A stretch of 64,000 bases of DNA from Astropecten irregularis (Eukaryota; Echinodermata; Asteroidea; Paxillosida; Astropectinidae): NCBI GenBank assembly GCA_963971285.1, contig OZ020244.1, positions 22,196,001 to 22,260,000 of the forward strand, read 5' to 3'. Of the stretch, positions 44,901-52,855 are shown piece by piece. The notes beneath the pieces were generated by a model. The model was not told the DNA's origin, did not search any database, and saw only the letters and a program-made list of their open reading frames with translations. Numbering within the stretch: position 1 is the first letter of the stretch; the number at the start of each line of letters is the position of its first letter. Made by a program: the position numbers and the translations under genes.

Positions 44901-47395
44901 GATGGAAAAATGCACAAATGAAAACCGAATAACATGAGGTTAATAAGTAGACAAGTTAATATTGGATTAATTCAAATCAATTAAATCCAATCAAATTTGA
45001 TTAAGATTAATAAATATAAATTATATCAAATTAATCAACTTAAAGTAAATCAAACTTCACTTTAAATTGAATTAGACTCTGACCAGGCCTGAATTACAGA
45101 ATCAAAGGACGCTAAAAGAAGGCATAACCGCCAGGGAATAGCAATGTAGTCGTGACTTTTAGTTAATTGGTCTCGAATTGTATCATGAGTTCAGCAATGG
45201 TTACTTGTGTCCTCTGTAAATGCATACCTAAAGTGCATCATTGATTGTTCTTCTTAGGATTATGTAGAGCTGCAAGCTTTCCTCCCAATCCTTTGGCACC
45301 TGCATCCCTTCTTCTTCCATGATGATGGTGCACAAGTCAAATACATCTTTATCACATGGGTATTGTCCTTTAAAGGTGCATTCACTTTTGCAGACTTCTA
45401 TTTCATCCAGTGGAACAGGCAGCAGAAAGTTCTCGACGGCATACAACTGCGGCAAGGTGTGCATCACAACAGGGCGGCCAAATGGGCCGAGACGATTCCT
45501 CGATGGTTTGATGTTGTGGTTGTTCCATTCTTGTTGTACGGAGTCCAGTTCTTCCTGTAATTTCAAGAAAGAAAGAGAAATGCCAGAAACTACATGCTCA
45601 TGCAGTGACACAAGCACAATGATAATAGGGCAGAACCTTGAATCACTAAAGGGAGGGATCATCACCTGTTTGCATTTTCTTGTTTACCTTTTTTTCTTTC
45701 ATCATGATCCGTGCAAAATAATGCATAGATTTTAATTAGGGTGAAAACCGTCATAATCTTAAACTATTACCTGAATGATGTTTAAGAAACAGAATTGTGT
45801 GAGTGACTTGTCAAGCCGATCCCCGTTGAAGAGCCCTTCCTCCTTGAGATGTTTGAAGACGTCCATCCAAAACTGGGCACAATGCTTCCGAAGGATGCTC
45901 CACCAACATTCTATCCTCTGATTGTTTTGGCTGGTTCCTTGTGTGAAACTCTTTCTATGAGCAAACGAGTCGTTGTGATTTCGTCTCAGAAACTGCTGCA
46001 TTTGACGAATATGGGCGTTTTCTGTTCCATGGTCGGCCCTGATGACCCTTGGGCAACCGTTTTCTCTGGAAACTGTTTCCATCAAATATCCGGCAATGAC
46101 TGACGGATCACTGTTTGTTGAGTACGCCTCAAGCCACAACACACGTCTTGAGAACCCATCTATACACCCACTAATACAAATTCCATACGGAGTTAATTTG
46201 TCGTACGAATCGGTATGCCACATGAAATTCGGCCCTCTCACACGATACAGGCGCCTTTGCAATCTCTTTCTTCTTCTCAGTTCTACGCCTTCTTCATCCA
46301 GAAGTTTTAGCATTAAGCGTACTGTTTCTCTATCCGTGTTCAGCCCATTTTGGATGCACTTTAAATGCATCCAGCGGTAGCCATGCAAAATCCCTGAACG
46401 CTGAAGCTCCGACTGAATAAAAAGAGCAATGTCAAAAATATCGGAGTGGTTTTTGCGGCGATACAAACCCAGAGAACGCAGTCTTCTTTGCAGGGTCCGC
46501 TTTCTTATCAAAATGTTGTGATTAAGAAGCAGCGATCCAAGTATTTCATCGTAACTCCAGCCAAGGTTGAAGTATTGCCGAATAAACATGTATGGTAACG
46601 GTGCCATCATCAGGTGTGAATAACGAGTAACTACATGTGTAATTTGTAATAGTAATCCGAAATAACGAATTAGTAATTCGAAAAAACGAATTAGTAATTC
46701 GTTAAAACGAATTAGTAATTCGTTAAAACGAATTAGTAATTCGAAAAAACGAATTAGCAATTCGTTAAAACGAATTAGCAATTCGAAAAAACGGATTACT
46801 AATCCGTTAAAACGAATTAGTAATCCGTTAAAACGAATTAGTAATCCGTTAAAACGAATTAGTAATCCGTTAAAACGAATTAGTAATCCGTTAAAACGAA
46901 TTAGTAATCCGTTAAAACGAATTAGTAATCCGTTAAAACGAATTAGTAATCCGTTAAAACGAATTAGTAATCCGTTAAAACGAATTAGTAATCCGTTAAA
47001 ACGAATTAGTAATCCGTTAAAACGAATTAGTAATCCGTTAAAACGAATTAGTTTCAGACAGAATTATTTTTGTCAGTGGCACGATTGGGCTTTCGTAGCT
47101 TTCGTACTTAACCAATCATTTTCCTTGTTATCTTTCAGGTGAAAGTCTTGAGGAATATTCGGGCTGGCAATTCTCAACTGCTGACGCCGACCACGACGAC
47201 AGAAGCGGGGAAAACTGCGCGGCAGTTTTTCAATCTGGTTGGTGGTTCAAATCTTGCCAACCCAGGAGCAACCTTAACGGTCCGTACTCGCATACTGAAG
47301 CCGTGGCCGATCATGGAGGGATTCAGTGGCAGACGTGGATGTCGAGGACGAAGTCCCTTAAAGAATGTGAAATGAAGATACGGCGCACTGCATAG
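32903..47395 (+). CDS. Secreted fibrinogen-related protein (FReD), 5 exons, 514 aa
   Basis: CDS exons 32912-32984, 33710-33991, 35202-35869, 36317-36581 and 47139-47395 join in phase to 1545 nt. All introns are GT-AG. Residues 1-24 look like a signal peptide (MNLDRNMESCRVSCVIAAVF LLAQ). Residues 25-118 are an N-terminal region I do not recognise, with a CTC motif. Residues about 120-300 are Thr/Ser/Glu/His-rich with 37-residue repeats. The fibrinogen C-terminal domain starts at about 303 with YADCQEIRNAG. It contains FQRRIDGSVSFNRNW, YADGFGDVAGEFWLGNE, the calcium-site-like FSTADADHDD, then WWFKSC, NLNGPY and a C-terminal MKIRR. Such proteins in invertebrates are usually secreted lectins of innate immunity or matrix; which applies here is unknown. 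The last intron is 10.56 kb because of a composite transposon. The exon ends still join as SPG|ESLEEYSGW, so splicing can remain normal. An upstream non-coding exon is likely, since exon 1 has an acceptor at 32901-32902. Confidence 0.88.
33157..33655. repeat. Family G inverted-repeat element, copy 1
   Basis: About 500 bp. Left segment CGCGAACGATTTGCGAAAGA and right segment TTCGCGTGTGTTCGCGTGCC are roughly inverse, with CCCCCT at the outer ends. Other copies are at 47969-48464 and 62932-63405. The 196-codon ORF crossing it is not supported in the other copies and I do not consider it a gene. Confidence 0.65.
33710..33991 (+). CDS. FReD exon 2 (N-terminal region)
   Basis: 282 nt. Acceptor TCTTCGCAG, donor GTACATA. 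Encodes VVIPVSARVCVLGTEPDSSA, then DPCTCTVIVPGGHNMYAPPR, then the segment DAGEIRRLFNCV. I recognise no domain. A mariner-type MITE begins 5 bp into the following intron. Confidence 0.85.
33997..34357. mobile_element. Tc1/mariner-type MITE (TA-flanked, CAGGGTGTCCC ends)
   Basis: Left TACAGGGTGTCCCAGAAAAA and right TTTTTTCTGGAACACCCTGT followed by TA. The arms are long (about 165 bp), including CTTTCATTTGATACCATTCA and its inverse TGAATGGTATCAAATGAAAG. Flanking TA and CAGGG(T)G ends fit Tc1/mariner. It sits 5 bp inside intron 2. Confidence 0.8.
34350..34635. repeat. Degraded relative of the 11621-11954 MITE
   Basis: Shares GGATTTTTTCAGCTATTACG with the 11.7-kb copy, also CCCCTAATAAGACATAACAG and the end GAACCGCACCCGGG. 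The poly-C tracts are replaced by A-rich sequence. Confidence 0.55.
34706..34790 (-). repeat. tRNA-like sequence, minus strand (SINE or tRNA pseudogene)
   Basis: The minus strand reads GTGGGTTCGAATCCCACCTG then AGCCAG, a well-formed T-arm and 3' stem. The 5' half is long and has no standard D-arm spacing, so it is not a functional tRNA. Confidence 0.5.
34880..35166 (+). repeat. About 285-bp intronic repeat ending in a tRNA-derived SINE head (upstream of FReD exon 3)
   Basis: Contains CAGTTTCCCTTGTGATTATT, then CATCCTCTTTGAGTGATCC-like sequence and GGTTTCATGGCTTCTGACTA. It ends with A box TGGCTCAGTTGGTAGAGC and B box GGTTCGAATCCCGCTCCAGT at 35094-35166. A second copy precedes exon 4. Confidence 0.7.
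35202..35869 (+). CDS. FReD exon 3 (Thr/Ser repeats and start of fibrinogen domain)
   Basis: 668 nt. Acceptor ATTAAAG, donor GTAAGT. After VTSPGDINLQESTLIDATAY come nearly identical 111-nt (37-aa) units built from THEESTTLADTHESTLDTTS and QVFADTTHQESTAVVD. There are three complete and two partial units. The exon ends with YADCQEIRNAGHTTSGVYTI and YCKMEGSLGYI, the start of the fibrinogen domain. Confidence 0.88.
35300..35745 (+). repeat. 111-bp coding minisatellite in FReD exon 3
   Basis: The units share ACAACTAGCCAGGTGTTTGC and CACTCATCAGGAGTCAACAG at a 111-bp period, near 35325, 35421, 35544 and 35655. Very few substitutions separate them, which suggests recent expansion or homogenisation. 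The first interval is 15 nt shorter. Confidence 0.85.
35915..36205 (+). repeat. Second copy of the 285-bp intronic repeat with tRNA-like head (upstream of FReD exon 4)
   Basis: Shares GCATCCTCTTTGAGTGATCC and GGTTTCATGGCTTCTGACTG with 34880-35166. Its tRNA-like part (36126-36200) is more decayed, with B box ATCGAAACCC. Both copies sit shortly before the next exon's acceptor. Confidence 0.65.
36317..36581 (+). CDS. FReD exon 4 (central fibrinogen domain)
   Basis: 265 nt. Acceptor CTTGTTCCAG, donor GTACAT. Starts MFQRRIDGSVSFNRNWQEYA and continues GFGDVAGEFWLGNEKL and WELHITVQNFADEEAVVKYG. Ends with one base over (SP-G). Confidence 0.92.
36886..37190 (+). repeat. Left terminal array of 21-bp units (copy 1)
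   Basis: About 14 units of ACTAATTCGTTTTAACGGAT+T. The last two are variants with TTTTTTCGAATT or TTTTTACGGATT. Arrays with the inverse unit end copies 1 and 2. 21 nt is 7 codons, and the frame CTA-ATT-CGT-TTT-AAC-GGA-TTA has no stop. Confidence 0.9.
37190..37290. promoter_or_regulatory. Imperfect hairpin upstream of the SAM-HECT first exon
   Basis: ACACGGCTATGGCTTGGAAA and TTTCAAGCTGTAGCCATGT are imperfect inverse repeats between the terminal array and the first exon. The same sequence is in copy 2 at about 39543-39640. It could be promoter or transposase-binding sequence; this is inference from position only. Confidence 0.4.
37710..39090 (-). pseudogene. Frameshifted transposase (integrase core), copy 1
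   Basis: Same two-exon layout as the intact gene at 45228-46610 (exon 1 39090 to about 38253, exon 2 38036 to 37710). At about 38500 the plus strand has seven Ts (CGTTTTTTTGTTCC) where the intact copy reads CGTTTTCTGTTCC. This shifts the frame just after RADHGT, so the catalytic Glu and C-terminus are lost. A 3-nt deletion removes one Asn in LFNGDRL, and QRIECWW is PRIECWW. Confidence 0.85.
39120..39345 (-). repeat. Right terminal array of 21-bp units (copy 1)
   Basis: About 10 units in the orientation AATCCGTTAAAACGAATTAG+T. The inner units are variants with TTCGAAAAAACG or TTCGTTAAAACG, and the outer ones are uniform. Confidence 0.88.
39878..39889 (+). CDS. SAM-HECT exon 1 coding part (MEPQ)
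   Basis: ATG GAA CCC CAG then donor GTACGG. The 4-codon coding end is joined in phase 0 to exon 2 (GEASVQDLYLF). The same exon survives in copy 1 at 37524-37535. Confidence 0.75.
39878..43301 (+). CDS. Transposon-borne SAM-like plus HECT-domain protein, 4 exons, 650 aa
   Basis: Exons 39878-39889 (MEPQ), 40598-40684, 41376-41991 and 42064-43301 join in phase, all GT-AG. Residues 5-65 resemble a SAM domain: QDLYLFMELRGISGEIIENM, then KKEKIDAAVLAMMDDSSLQD and PLLGDRIALRNFC. Residues 100-240 are basic and Ser-rich with KRKQKR at the end. Residues 245-330 are a Ser/Pro/Glu-rich linker. Residues 335-650 resemble a HECT E3 ubiquitin ligase: LPNGDIEAGQGSGVFRDALT in the N-lobe, then EWQAIGRILAKGW. 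The C-terminal RPVGHTCGSVLQLPATYESF carries the expected catalytic Cys in the T-C-x-x-x-L-x-L-P motif. HECT enzymes pass ubiquitin from that Cys to a substrate. In the element it could act on the transposase or on host chromatin proteins; that is inference. A host origin by capture is possible. Copy 1 keeps only exon 1. Confidence 0.82.
40598..40684 (+). CDS. SAM-HECT exon 2
   Basis: 29 codons, phase 0. Acceptor TCAACCAG, donor GTGAGA. Encodes GEASVQDLYLFMELRGISGE then IIENMKKEK, the first half of the SAM-like domain. Confidence 0.85.
41376..41991 (+). CDS. SAM-HECT exon 3
   Basis: 616 nt, leaving phase 1. Acceptor CGTTCAG, donor GTAAGT. Reading through the donor meets a stop after 16 codons, so the intron to 42063 must be spliced to reach the HECT region. 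Encodes the second SAM half and the basic linker. Confidence 0.85.
42064..43301 (+). CDS. SAM-HECT exon 4 (HECT-like domain)
   Basis: Acceptor AATTCCAG. The shared codon gives KR-NEVEIQESSS. Ends VMDVI-TAA. A polyadenylation signal AATAAA lies at 43519-43524, about 220 bp past the stop. Confidence 0.88.
43519..43524 (+). terminator. AATAAA polyadenylation signal for the SAM-HECT gene
   Basis: First AATAAA downstream of the stop codon, in TTAAAATAAATATTG. From here to 45175 the element is AT-rich non-coding spacer with no ORF I trust. Confidence 0.5.
45228..46610 (-). CDS. Transposase with integrase (DDE/rve-like) core, 2 exons, 388 aa
   Basis: Exon 1 46610-45771 and exon 2 45554-45228 on the minus strand join in phase 0 (donor CAG|GTAATA, acceptor ATTACAG). 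The N-terminus has a helix-turn-helix-like part: YFNLGWSYDEILGSLLLNHN then KRTLQRRLRSLGLYRRK. The core holds the first Asp in FMWHTDSYDKL, the second in RVIRADHGTENAHIRQM and the Glu in NNQRIECWWSILRK, the three metal ligands of RNase-H-fold integrases. The fold is shared by retroviral integrases, Ginger and IS3-type transposases. The C-terminal exon (EELDSVQQEWNNHNIKPSRN, RPVVMHTLPQLY) would help bind DNA. The start is the ATG at 46610. The frame is open upstream into the terminal array but without an ATG. Function: cutting and joining the element's ends in the nucleus. Confidence 0.87.
46660..47050 (-). repeat. Right terminal array of 21-bp units (copy 2)
   Basis: About 18 units. The outer twelve or so are the uniform type AATCCGTTAAAACGAATTAG+T. 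The inner ones mix TTCGTTAAAACG and TTCGAAAAAACG variants. Confidence 0.9.
47139..47395 (+). CDS. FReD exon 5 (end of fibrinogen domain and stop)
   Basis: 257 nt. Acceptor ATCTTTCAG, 32 bp after the transposon's flanking CTTAAC. Encodes ESLEEYSGWQFSTADADHDD, RSGENCAAVFQSGWWFKSC and NLNGPYSHTEA, with stop TAG at 47393. An AATAAA follows at 47724. Confidence 0.92.
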
Positions 47396-47723
47396 ATTCC
47401 CTCGGGCAGTTGCCGAGGGTGTCAAGTTTTGGACAGGCAAACTTATCACAAGTATATTATTCTGAAAACACTGTTTCTGCCGGCACGATATTATGAACTC
47501 CATTCACATAATTTGGTTCATTATCAGAATGCATCGGTTTATGTGTTATTCTGAAAATTGAAATGTAATCGATATTATTTTGCACCTTCAAGTGCAACAT
47601 ACACCAGTGTGCATTGGTAATTGTGAAGCACTATAGATTTATACAAGTCTGCTGATGTAACACGCCGGACATCGTTTTCTAGGGAGATTCACCCAAAACT
47701 ATATATGTTTGAGGTGTCAATCC

Positions 47724-47729
47724 AATAAA
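47724..47729 (+). terminator. AATAAA polyadenylation signal of the FReD gene
   Basis: In CCAATAAACTAG, 329 bp after the stop. The intervening 3' region has a recognisable counterpart after the truncated paralogue at 63840-64000. Confidence 0.5.
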
Positions 47730-47968
47730 CTAGTATGTACACGTGCTCGGCTATAAGTTGAGAAAGTAAAGTCAATTTTTTGTTGTTCACAGAAAAATAG
47801 AAAACAAACAGAATCAATTCGTGCGTATTATTTCCCCCTCTTCATTTCTGAATTCATGTTCCTTTGTAAATGGATTGTCTCGTGACATTCAGAAAGTGAT
47901 TTTATTTCTTACACGGGAAAAATAGGAGGGTATACACTGTGTAAATCTCCCCACTGATGCAGCGTGCC

Positions 47969-48464
47969 AAAGGGGATTTTCACGGGGCACGAGAACGATT
48001 TGCAAAGGACACGATTGGCGAAATTTTTTTTTGGCAAAATCCAACAGTCGCATTTTATGCCGCAGAAGATAGTCAAACTATCGCATGGGTTCGAAGCGTC
48101 GTCAATCGCTCACAGGCGTAGTTGTGTGTTCGGTGGAAGTTTCAAACAAGTTTGAAACTTCTTTGGAACGTTTCACGTATCCCGGGTCGTGTTTTGTTCT
48201 CAATTATGTCTTGAAAGCTTCGTCATATTCGCAAGGAGGCTCTAAACGTGCGCCATGATTCTTGGAACATCTGTATTCGTATTTAAGCCTGTTCTCTATG
48301 TATGTTGCCGGGCGTATAGTTCAGCCACTGTATAACTGGGCTATAATGGTTTACGACTCTATTGTCACGAGAAAATTCAGATAAAAACTTCTCAGAATTT
48401 TGGACTTTCCCATTTTTTTTTTCGATATTCGCGTCCTTCGCAAATCGTTCGCACATCCCCCTTT
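47969..48464. repeat. Family G inverted-repeat element, copy 2
   Basis: AAGGGGATTTTCACGGGGCA to TTCGCACATCCCCCTTT. Shares ATTTGCAAAGGACACGATTG and TCGCATTTTATGCCGCAGAA with copies at 33157 and 62932. 48465-49626 is AT-rich and I see no gene or clear repeat in it. Confidence 0.65.
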
Positions 48465-49626
48465 CGAATTACTGACTCATTGATGAGTAGTTACGGTTTC
48501 ATGCAATCGGAACGAGAACGGTCTATTTCGTAAATTTGGTTGTTCACCCCCGACACCGGAAAAATATATATCTATATCCGTTGCCCATTAGATATAAGAG
48601 CACTGCTTCTTAGTTATGTTACAAAGACGGCTGTAATATTAAATTAAAATAAACAATTTAAACAAAAATCAAAAACCCCTTTTAATTTTTTTCCCAGCAC
48701 GGATTTACCAAGAGAATTTGATAAACATTTGAAGTGGTTTCCTTGTAAAAGTCAGTAACATTTCTCTCTCTATCAAAATCAGATAGACTAAAAAAGTTTT
48801 TCGGGCCTTTTCTGGCGCGAATTAGCAATGTTTATTCTGCATTCATCTGATTTGAGTGTCCAAACGATAAGCACTCACATGACATCATTTTTTGTGAACA
48901 CGTGTTAAGTATCAGCAAAACAAGGATACTGATCAATTTTGAATGATTGGCGCTCTTCGAAACATTCATGACTTTTTCAGTTTAAAATTAAATGGATTTG
49001 TGCACTGATTCCTACTTTAACACGAACTCTGCTGTTTACTGTAGTTTAAACAGTTTCACCATTACAACTATACAAAAAGTGTAGCAGTATAAAACTAAAA
49101 TGAAGAATAATATACAAGAAATACAAATTATGAAATCAATGTGACAAAAAAAAGCAAAGCAATCCTCTCAGCATCAGTAGCAATTATAGAAAGTGCTAAG
49201 GAAAACAGTATGGAGACCAACGTTAGCAACAATTGTAGGCCCTAATTGTAATATTTAATATACTTATATGTGACTAGAAACGAAAGCATTTTACAATAAC
49301 ACGAACAAAAAAGGTATCAATTATTACAAACTTCGTTCCCAGTTTACCTTCAGTCCACTGTTGGGCAAAAACGGTTGTCATTTTTTACAGTGACAGTGTA
49401 CACATAGCAAAATGAGTTGGGTAACATGTCACACCAATATCTCGGTAAAATCTTGGCTAAAATAATGTTGCTAGTGTACCACAGGGCCCAAAGTCGAGTT
49501 GCCCAGGTGTGTTGCCCTATAAACTGTGCATAATGTTACCGAATTGCTGTTTTGTTATAAAACTCAACATGTCTATATCATTTTCTGTGCTAAAAAGTAT
49601 TTTGCATGTATATAGAAAAAGGAGGT

Positions 49627-51890
49627 ACACTCTAAAAAATAAGTGTAAAATATTGTTGTGTAAAGGGGTTGGGTAAAGATGTTGAGTAAATTATGACTCA
49701 ATATTGAGTAAAGTCCCATTTTCGTCCTTACACTTCACTTGTGTCAACGCCAAATATCAGCTTACTCTTCCATGGTGTTAAAAAAATGATCAACAAAAGA
49801 CTAAAACACGACTTTGACTCAAGTGTTGTTTCAGTATTAAGCAACGCGGTTTAAACTTGACGCCGCGCAGTTTAAGGTTTACTTCAACCTGGGTAATATG
49901 GACACATGAATGTACCACTCGCCTCATTGCAATATGGACACCGTCAATGCAACGTTGGAAAGCTGGAGCCTGCATGAATTAATTCCACTGTTTGAAGGTA
50001 ATTTCTTGTGACTTTGTATCTCATTTGTCAGTAGTTTTCTGTTAAATGTTGCAAGATGTTGAATTTGATCGGAAATTTGAAAAATAATTTGTTCAGCACC
50101 ATGCATGATGCTCGCCATCCCCACTGTGTACAATGTACATATAATTATGTATACATGCGCATAGGCTGTAAAGCAGTGTGATATGGGGATATGAATCTGT
50201 AGATTTAAAATCTATTTGTCGAAAGTGAGATGAAGTTAGATTTAAGAACATAAGTGACAACCATCAATTTGTTTTAGCAGCAGCAAATGTTCATTTTTGT
50301 TTTCTCAGGAGGGCACCATGCAGCCTTCAGTACTTCATGAAGACAATAGATGCTGCAACCCGCAGTCAACGGTTCATCTCAGTAGCTCCTGGAGGTGAAG
50401 TTTTTCTCATCTGAGTCAGCCCTTCGTTATTCTGAAGAGGGAAGCTTTACCGGTCAAAACAATCATCGCCGCAGTGGACCTTTGAACAAAACACACCAAG
50501 TTCTGGACCTGAAATATGCCCCCATCCTGCAGCAGTGTTTTTCTGGACATTTCTGTATACTCTATGAAGATCACAAACAAGCCTGGATCTGTAAGAACAT
50601 TTCATTGCATTATCATTTCAAGTTCAAGTGGCACTTAATATACTATAATATACTCATGTTTGCCACTGTTTTGCCATAAACTTTCCATTGGTTTTTCTTT
50701 TATATTTTATGTGCCCTTGTATTTAACCTTTAAACAAGTCAAAGTGTGCAGAGGTTTTATTCAAGTCAGATTCCAGATATTTTAACTCTTTTAGGTTTTT
50801 TAGAGGTTTCAAAGGAAAGGTTTTTCTGTTCGGCAAGTATAAATTGAAGCATTTAGTGTGTTTATTATTTTTATTTATTGATGTGTATGTTGTTTTGTGG
50901 TCGGGATGTGACACGTTTTTGTATGTATCAAAGTGTTTATATAATTTTTCAATTTAAATTTGTGTTCCCATTTTTTTTTGCTGCTCTGTCAGTGCACTAT
51001 ACAATGTTAAGTCTTATGTTTGATCAGTCAAGTTAGACAAAGATGAAGAATCATATAACCCTTAACCCTTTATAATAAACATCTGGAGGATTTTAACTGC
51101 AGTTCATTGATTTAGAATCACTTTTACAGTAAAGTAAAACGTTTTAAAGCAAACTTCTTGGGTCAATTTTTTTTTTCAAAAATAGTTGTTGAGGCCTTTA
51201 CTACCCTTTTTGTGAGTGAACTAGACTGCAAATTGAGTCTATTCAAATCTGTCTTACAAAGACGGGAAATCCTATAACCACTTTTTAAAAGATACTTTAA
51301 AGGATTGTAACAGTTAACTCCGTGTATTCAAACCACTTTGGAAGTCATATAAGGAAAAACTTCTTTGTTATGTTTGCATTGTTGTTATCTTTATATATCA
51401 ATGATTCCAATCCAGATGGCCGTTGTTATGTTAAGTGCTAAATTTACATGGTTGAGAGAGGTTTTGTATACAGGGATGCCTGGTGAAATTGACGAAATAA
51501 AAATGTACTTTATTCAGAAATTATATTGCTTTTAGTCGAGTTCATTGTCCGTCGACATGAAACAGCCGTTATATTTTTCCCATAATCGAACACAACCTTG
51601 GGTTAAACTGACACAAGTGCTGTGTCAAATAGTACTCAATATTTATTACACAGCGGGTTGGGTAATATTGCATTTGACCTCTTTAATGGGTAAAGAATTT
51701 GACACATCTTAAGAGTAAGAAGTTTTACGTCTTTTTCGGGGTAAAATCCTTACCCAACTGCTGAGTAAAACTTGACACAACCCCTGTTGTGTCACGTTTT
51801 ACCCCGCAAACGTATCTGTTCCCTACTTACTACCCTAAAGTGTAAGATTTTACGCAATATTGAGCACTTTTTTCTTAGAGTGTATTTTAG
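49627..51890. mobile_element. 2.26-kb inverted-repeat element with possible SAM-like exon
   Basis: Left end TACACTCTAAAAAATAAGTG and right end GCACTTTTTTCTTAGAGTGT are inverse. Both ends are rich in reiterated TTGAGTAAA/GGGTAAA-type words. Inside, an ATG at 49934 opens MDTVNATLESWSLHELIPLF, followed by donor GAAG|GTAATT. This resembles the start of a SAM domain. Later parts (50395-50679, RIKFFSSES... then KTHQVLDLKYAPILQQCF) do not join into one convincing frame. Either a decayed gene or a captured fragment. The rest of the interior is AT-rich. Confidence 0.55.
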
Positions 51891-52378
51891 ACCAATAATT
51901 AAGATCCCCACTTTTCGCGACGAAAATCCTTGTTTACGTCACCTACAGAACGCCACACACTATACTGTGGTGCGAGCATATACTTATTCTGTATGTAATG
52001 TCTCACGCTATTGTTGCGTGGATCGGTTCCCAAAGGGTAATTTGTTTTTGTTGGGGGGGGGGGGGGTTCTAACATGTACTGATTTTGACACTTGTTGGTC
52101 AAAATTAAAAACTTATGTAAAAACATAAATTTATATAGTCGTTAATAATGTATTAAGCAATCATTGTCAAGCTCTTTCACCCTTTTTATATAAGTTTGAT
52201 TACAGTAAACCTTTAAGTTTTACCACGTGTATAGGATATACTTTTTCCGTAATGATTTTGTTACGTTTCCTGAATAGTTTATTTTCGTTGTTTAGAAGTA
52301 ATTACACGCTTAATAGTAATGATACAAAATTAGTTGTGACCAGACAAAAAACAAACTGATACAAATAATACGCGTCCT

Positions 52379-52523
52379 GGGGTCGATTTTACCAAACCCA
52401 TCGTAACTTACTATCAATCGTAGGACTTGTGATGTATTGCAGCCATACTAGAGGATATACGATATGTTATCTTTCGTAACTCAAGTTACGATCGATCGTA
52501 GGGCTTCGTTAAATCGACTCCAG
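52379..52523. repeat. Family C palindromic repeat, copy 4
   Basis: GGGGTCGATTTTACCAAACC to CTTCGTTAAATCGACTCC, containing TAACTCAAGTTACGATCGAT. Confidence 0.7.
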
Positions 52524-52737
52524 ATGTGAAATACCCCCCCTTCACCTCCTCATTGAAATGCCTTCATCATACGGAAACGACGTCTGAGATTTCATCAATT
52601 AAACACAAAATAATGTGCTACACCAATCCACAAAGTAAATTAACTCTCGCGGCTGTCTCAACGAAAACCTGAAAATCCGATTCTGATGGCCTTTTCGCCA
52701 TTCAGAGTAATGATATAATGGGTCTCCCAATGATAAC

Positions 52738-52855
52738 TAAAGCTGCAGGCTTGTCGAAACATTGAGACCTTACGAGAAGTTAAGTGCGATCGAAATATAG
52801 TGCGAAGGTACGAACGGTTCTTATACATTGTGTTTCCGCAAACCGATCCATTATG
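52738..52855 (-). repeat. Relative of the 21309-21465 hairpin
   Basis: Contains CATTGAGACCTTACGAGAAG and GTGTTTCCGCAAACCGATCC, the inverse of sequence in the 21.3-kb copy. Beyond this, 52856-53916 shows no gene or recognised repeat. Confidence 0.5.

Larger units (their letters stand above)
36842..47106. mobile_element. Composite transposon: deleted copy plus intact two-gene copy, in FReD intron 4
   Basis: Outer left end 36842 TACGAAAGCCCAATCGTGCC; outer right end is its inverse GGCACGATTGGGCTTTCGTA ending at 47097, with a 9-bp repeat GCTTTCGTA to 47106. CTTAAC flanks both sides (36836-36841 and 47107-47112), a candidate 6-bp target duplication. Copy 1 occupies 36842-39388 and copy 2 39389-47106. 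Both have 21-bp tandem arrays at their ends. Copy 2 encodes an integrase-type transposase and a SAM-HECT protein in convergent orientation. The superfamily is uncertain. The transposase recalls eukaryotic elements related to bacterial IS3 integrases (the type Repbase calls IS3EU), but I cannot confirm this. Confidence 0.85.
39389..47106. mobile_element. Copy 2: apparently intact two-gene transposon
   Basis: 7.7 kb. The left terminal array (39389-39535, about 7 units) directly follows the right end cap of copy 1 without its own 45-bp cap. The right array (46660-47050) and cap (47051-47097) are complete. Contains the SAM-HECT gene on + (39878-43301) and the transposase on - (45228-46610), with an AT-rich spacer of 1.9 kb between the two 3' ends. 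Confidence 0.85.
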
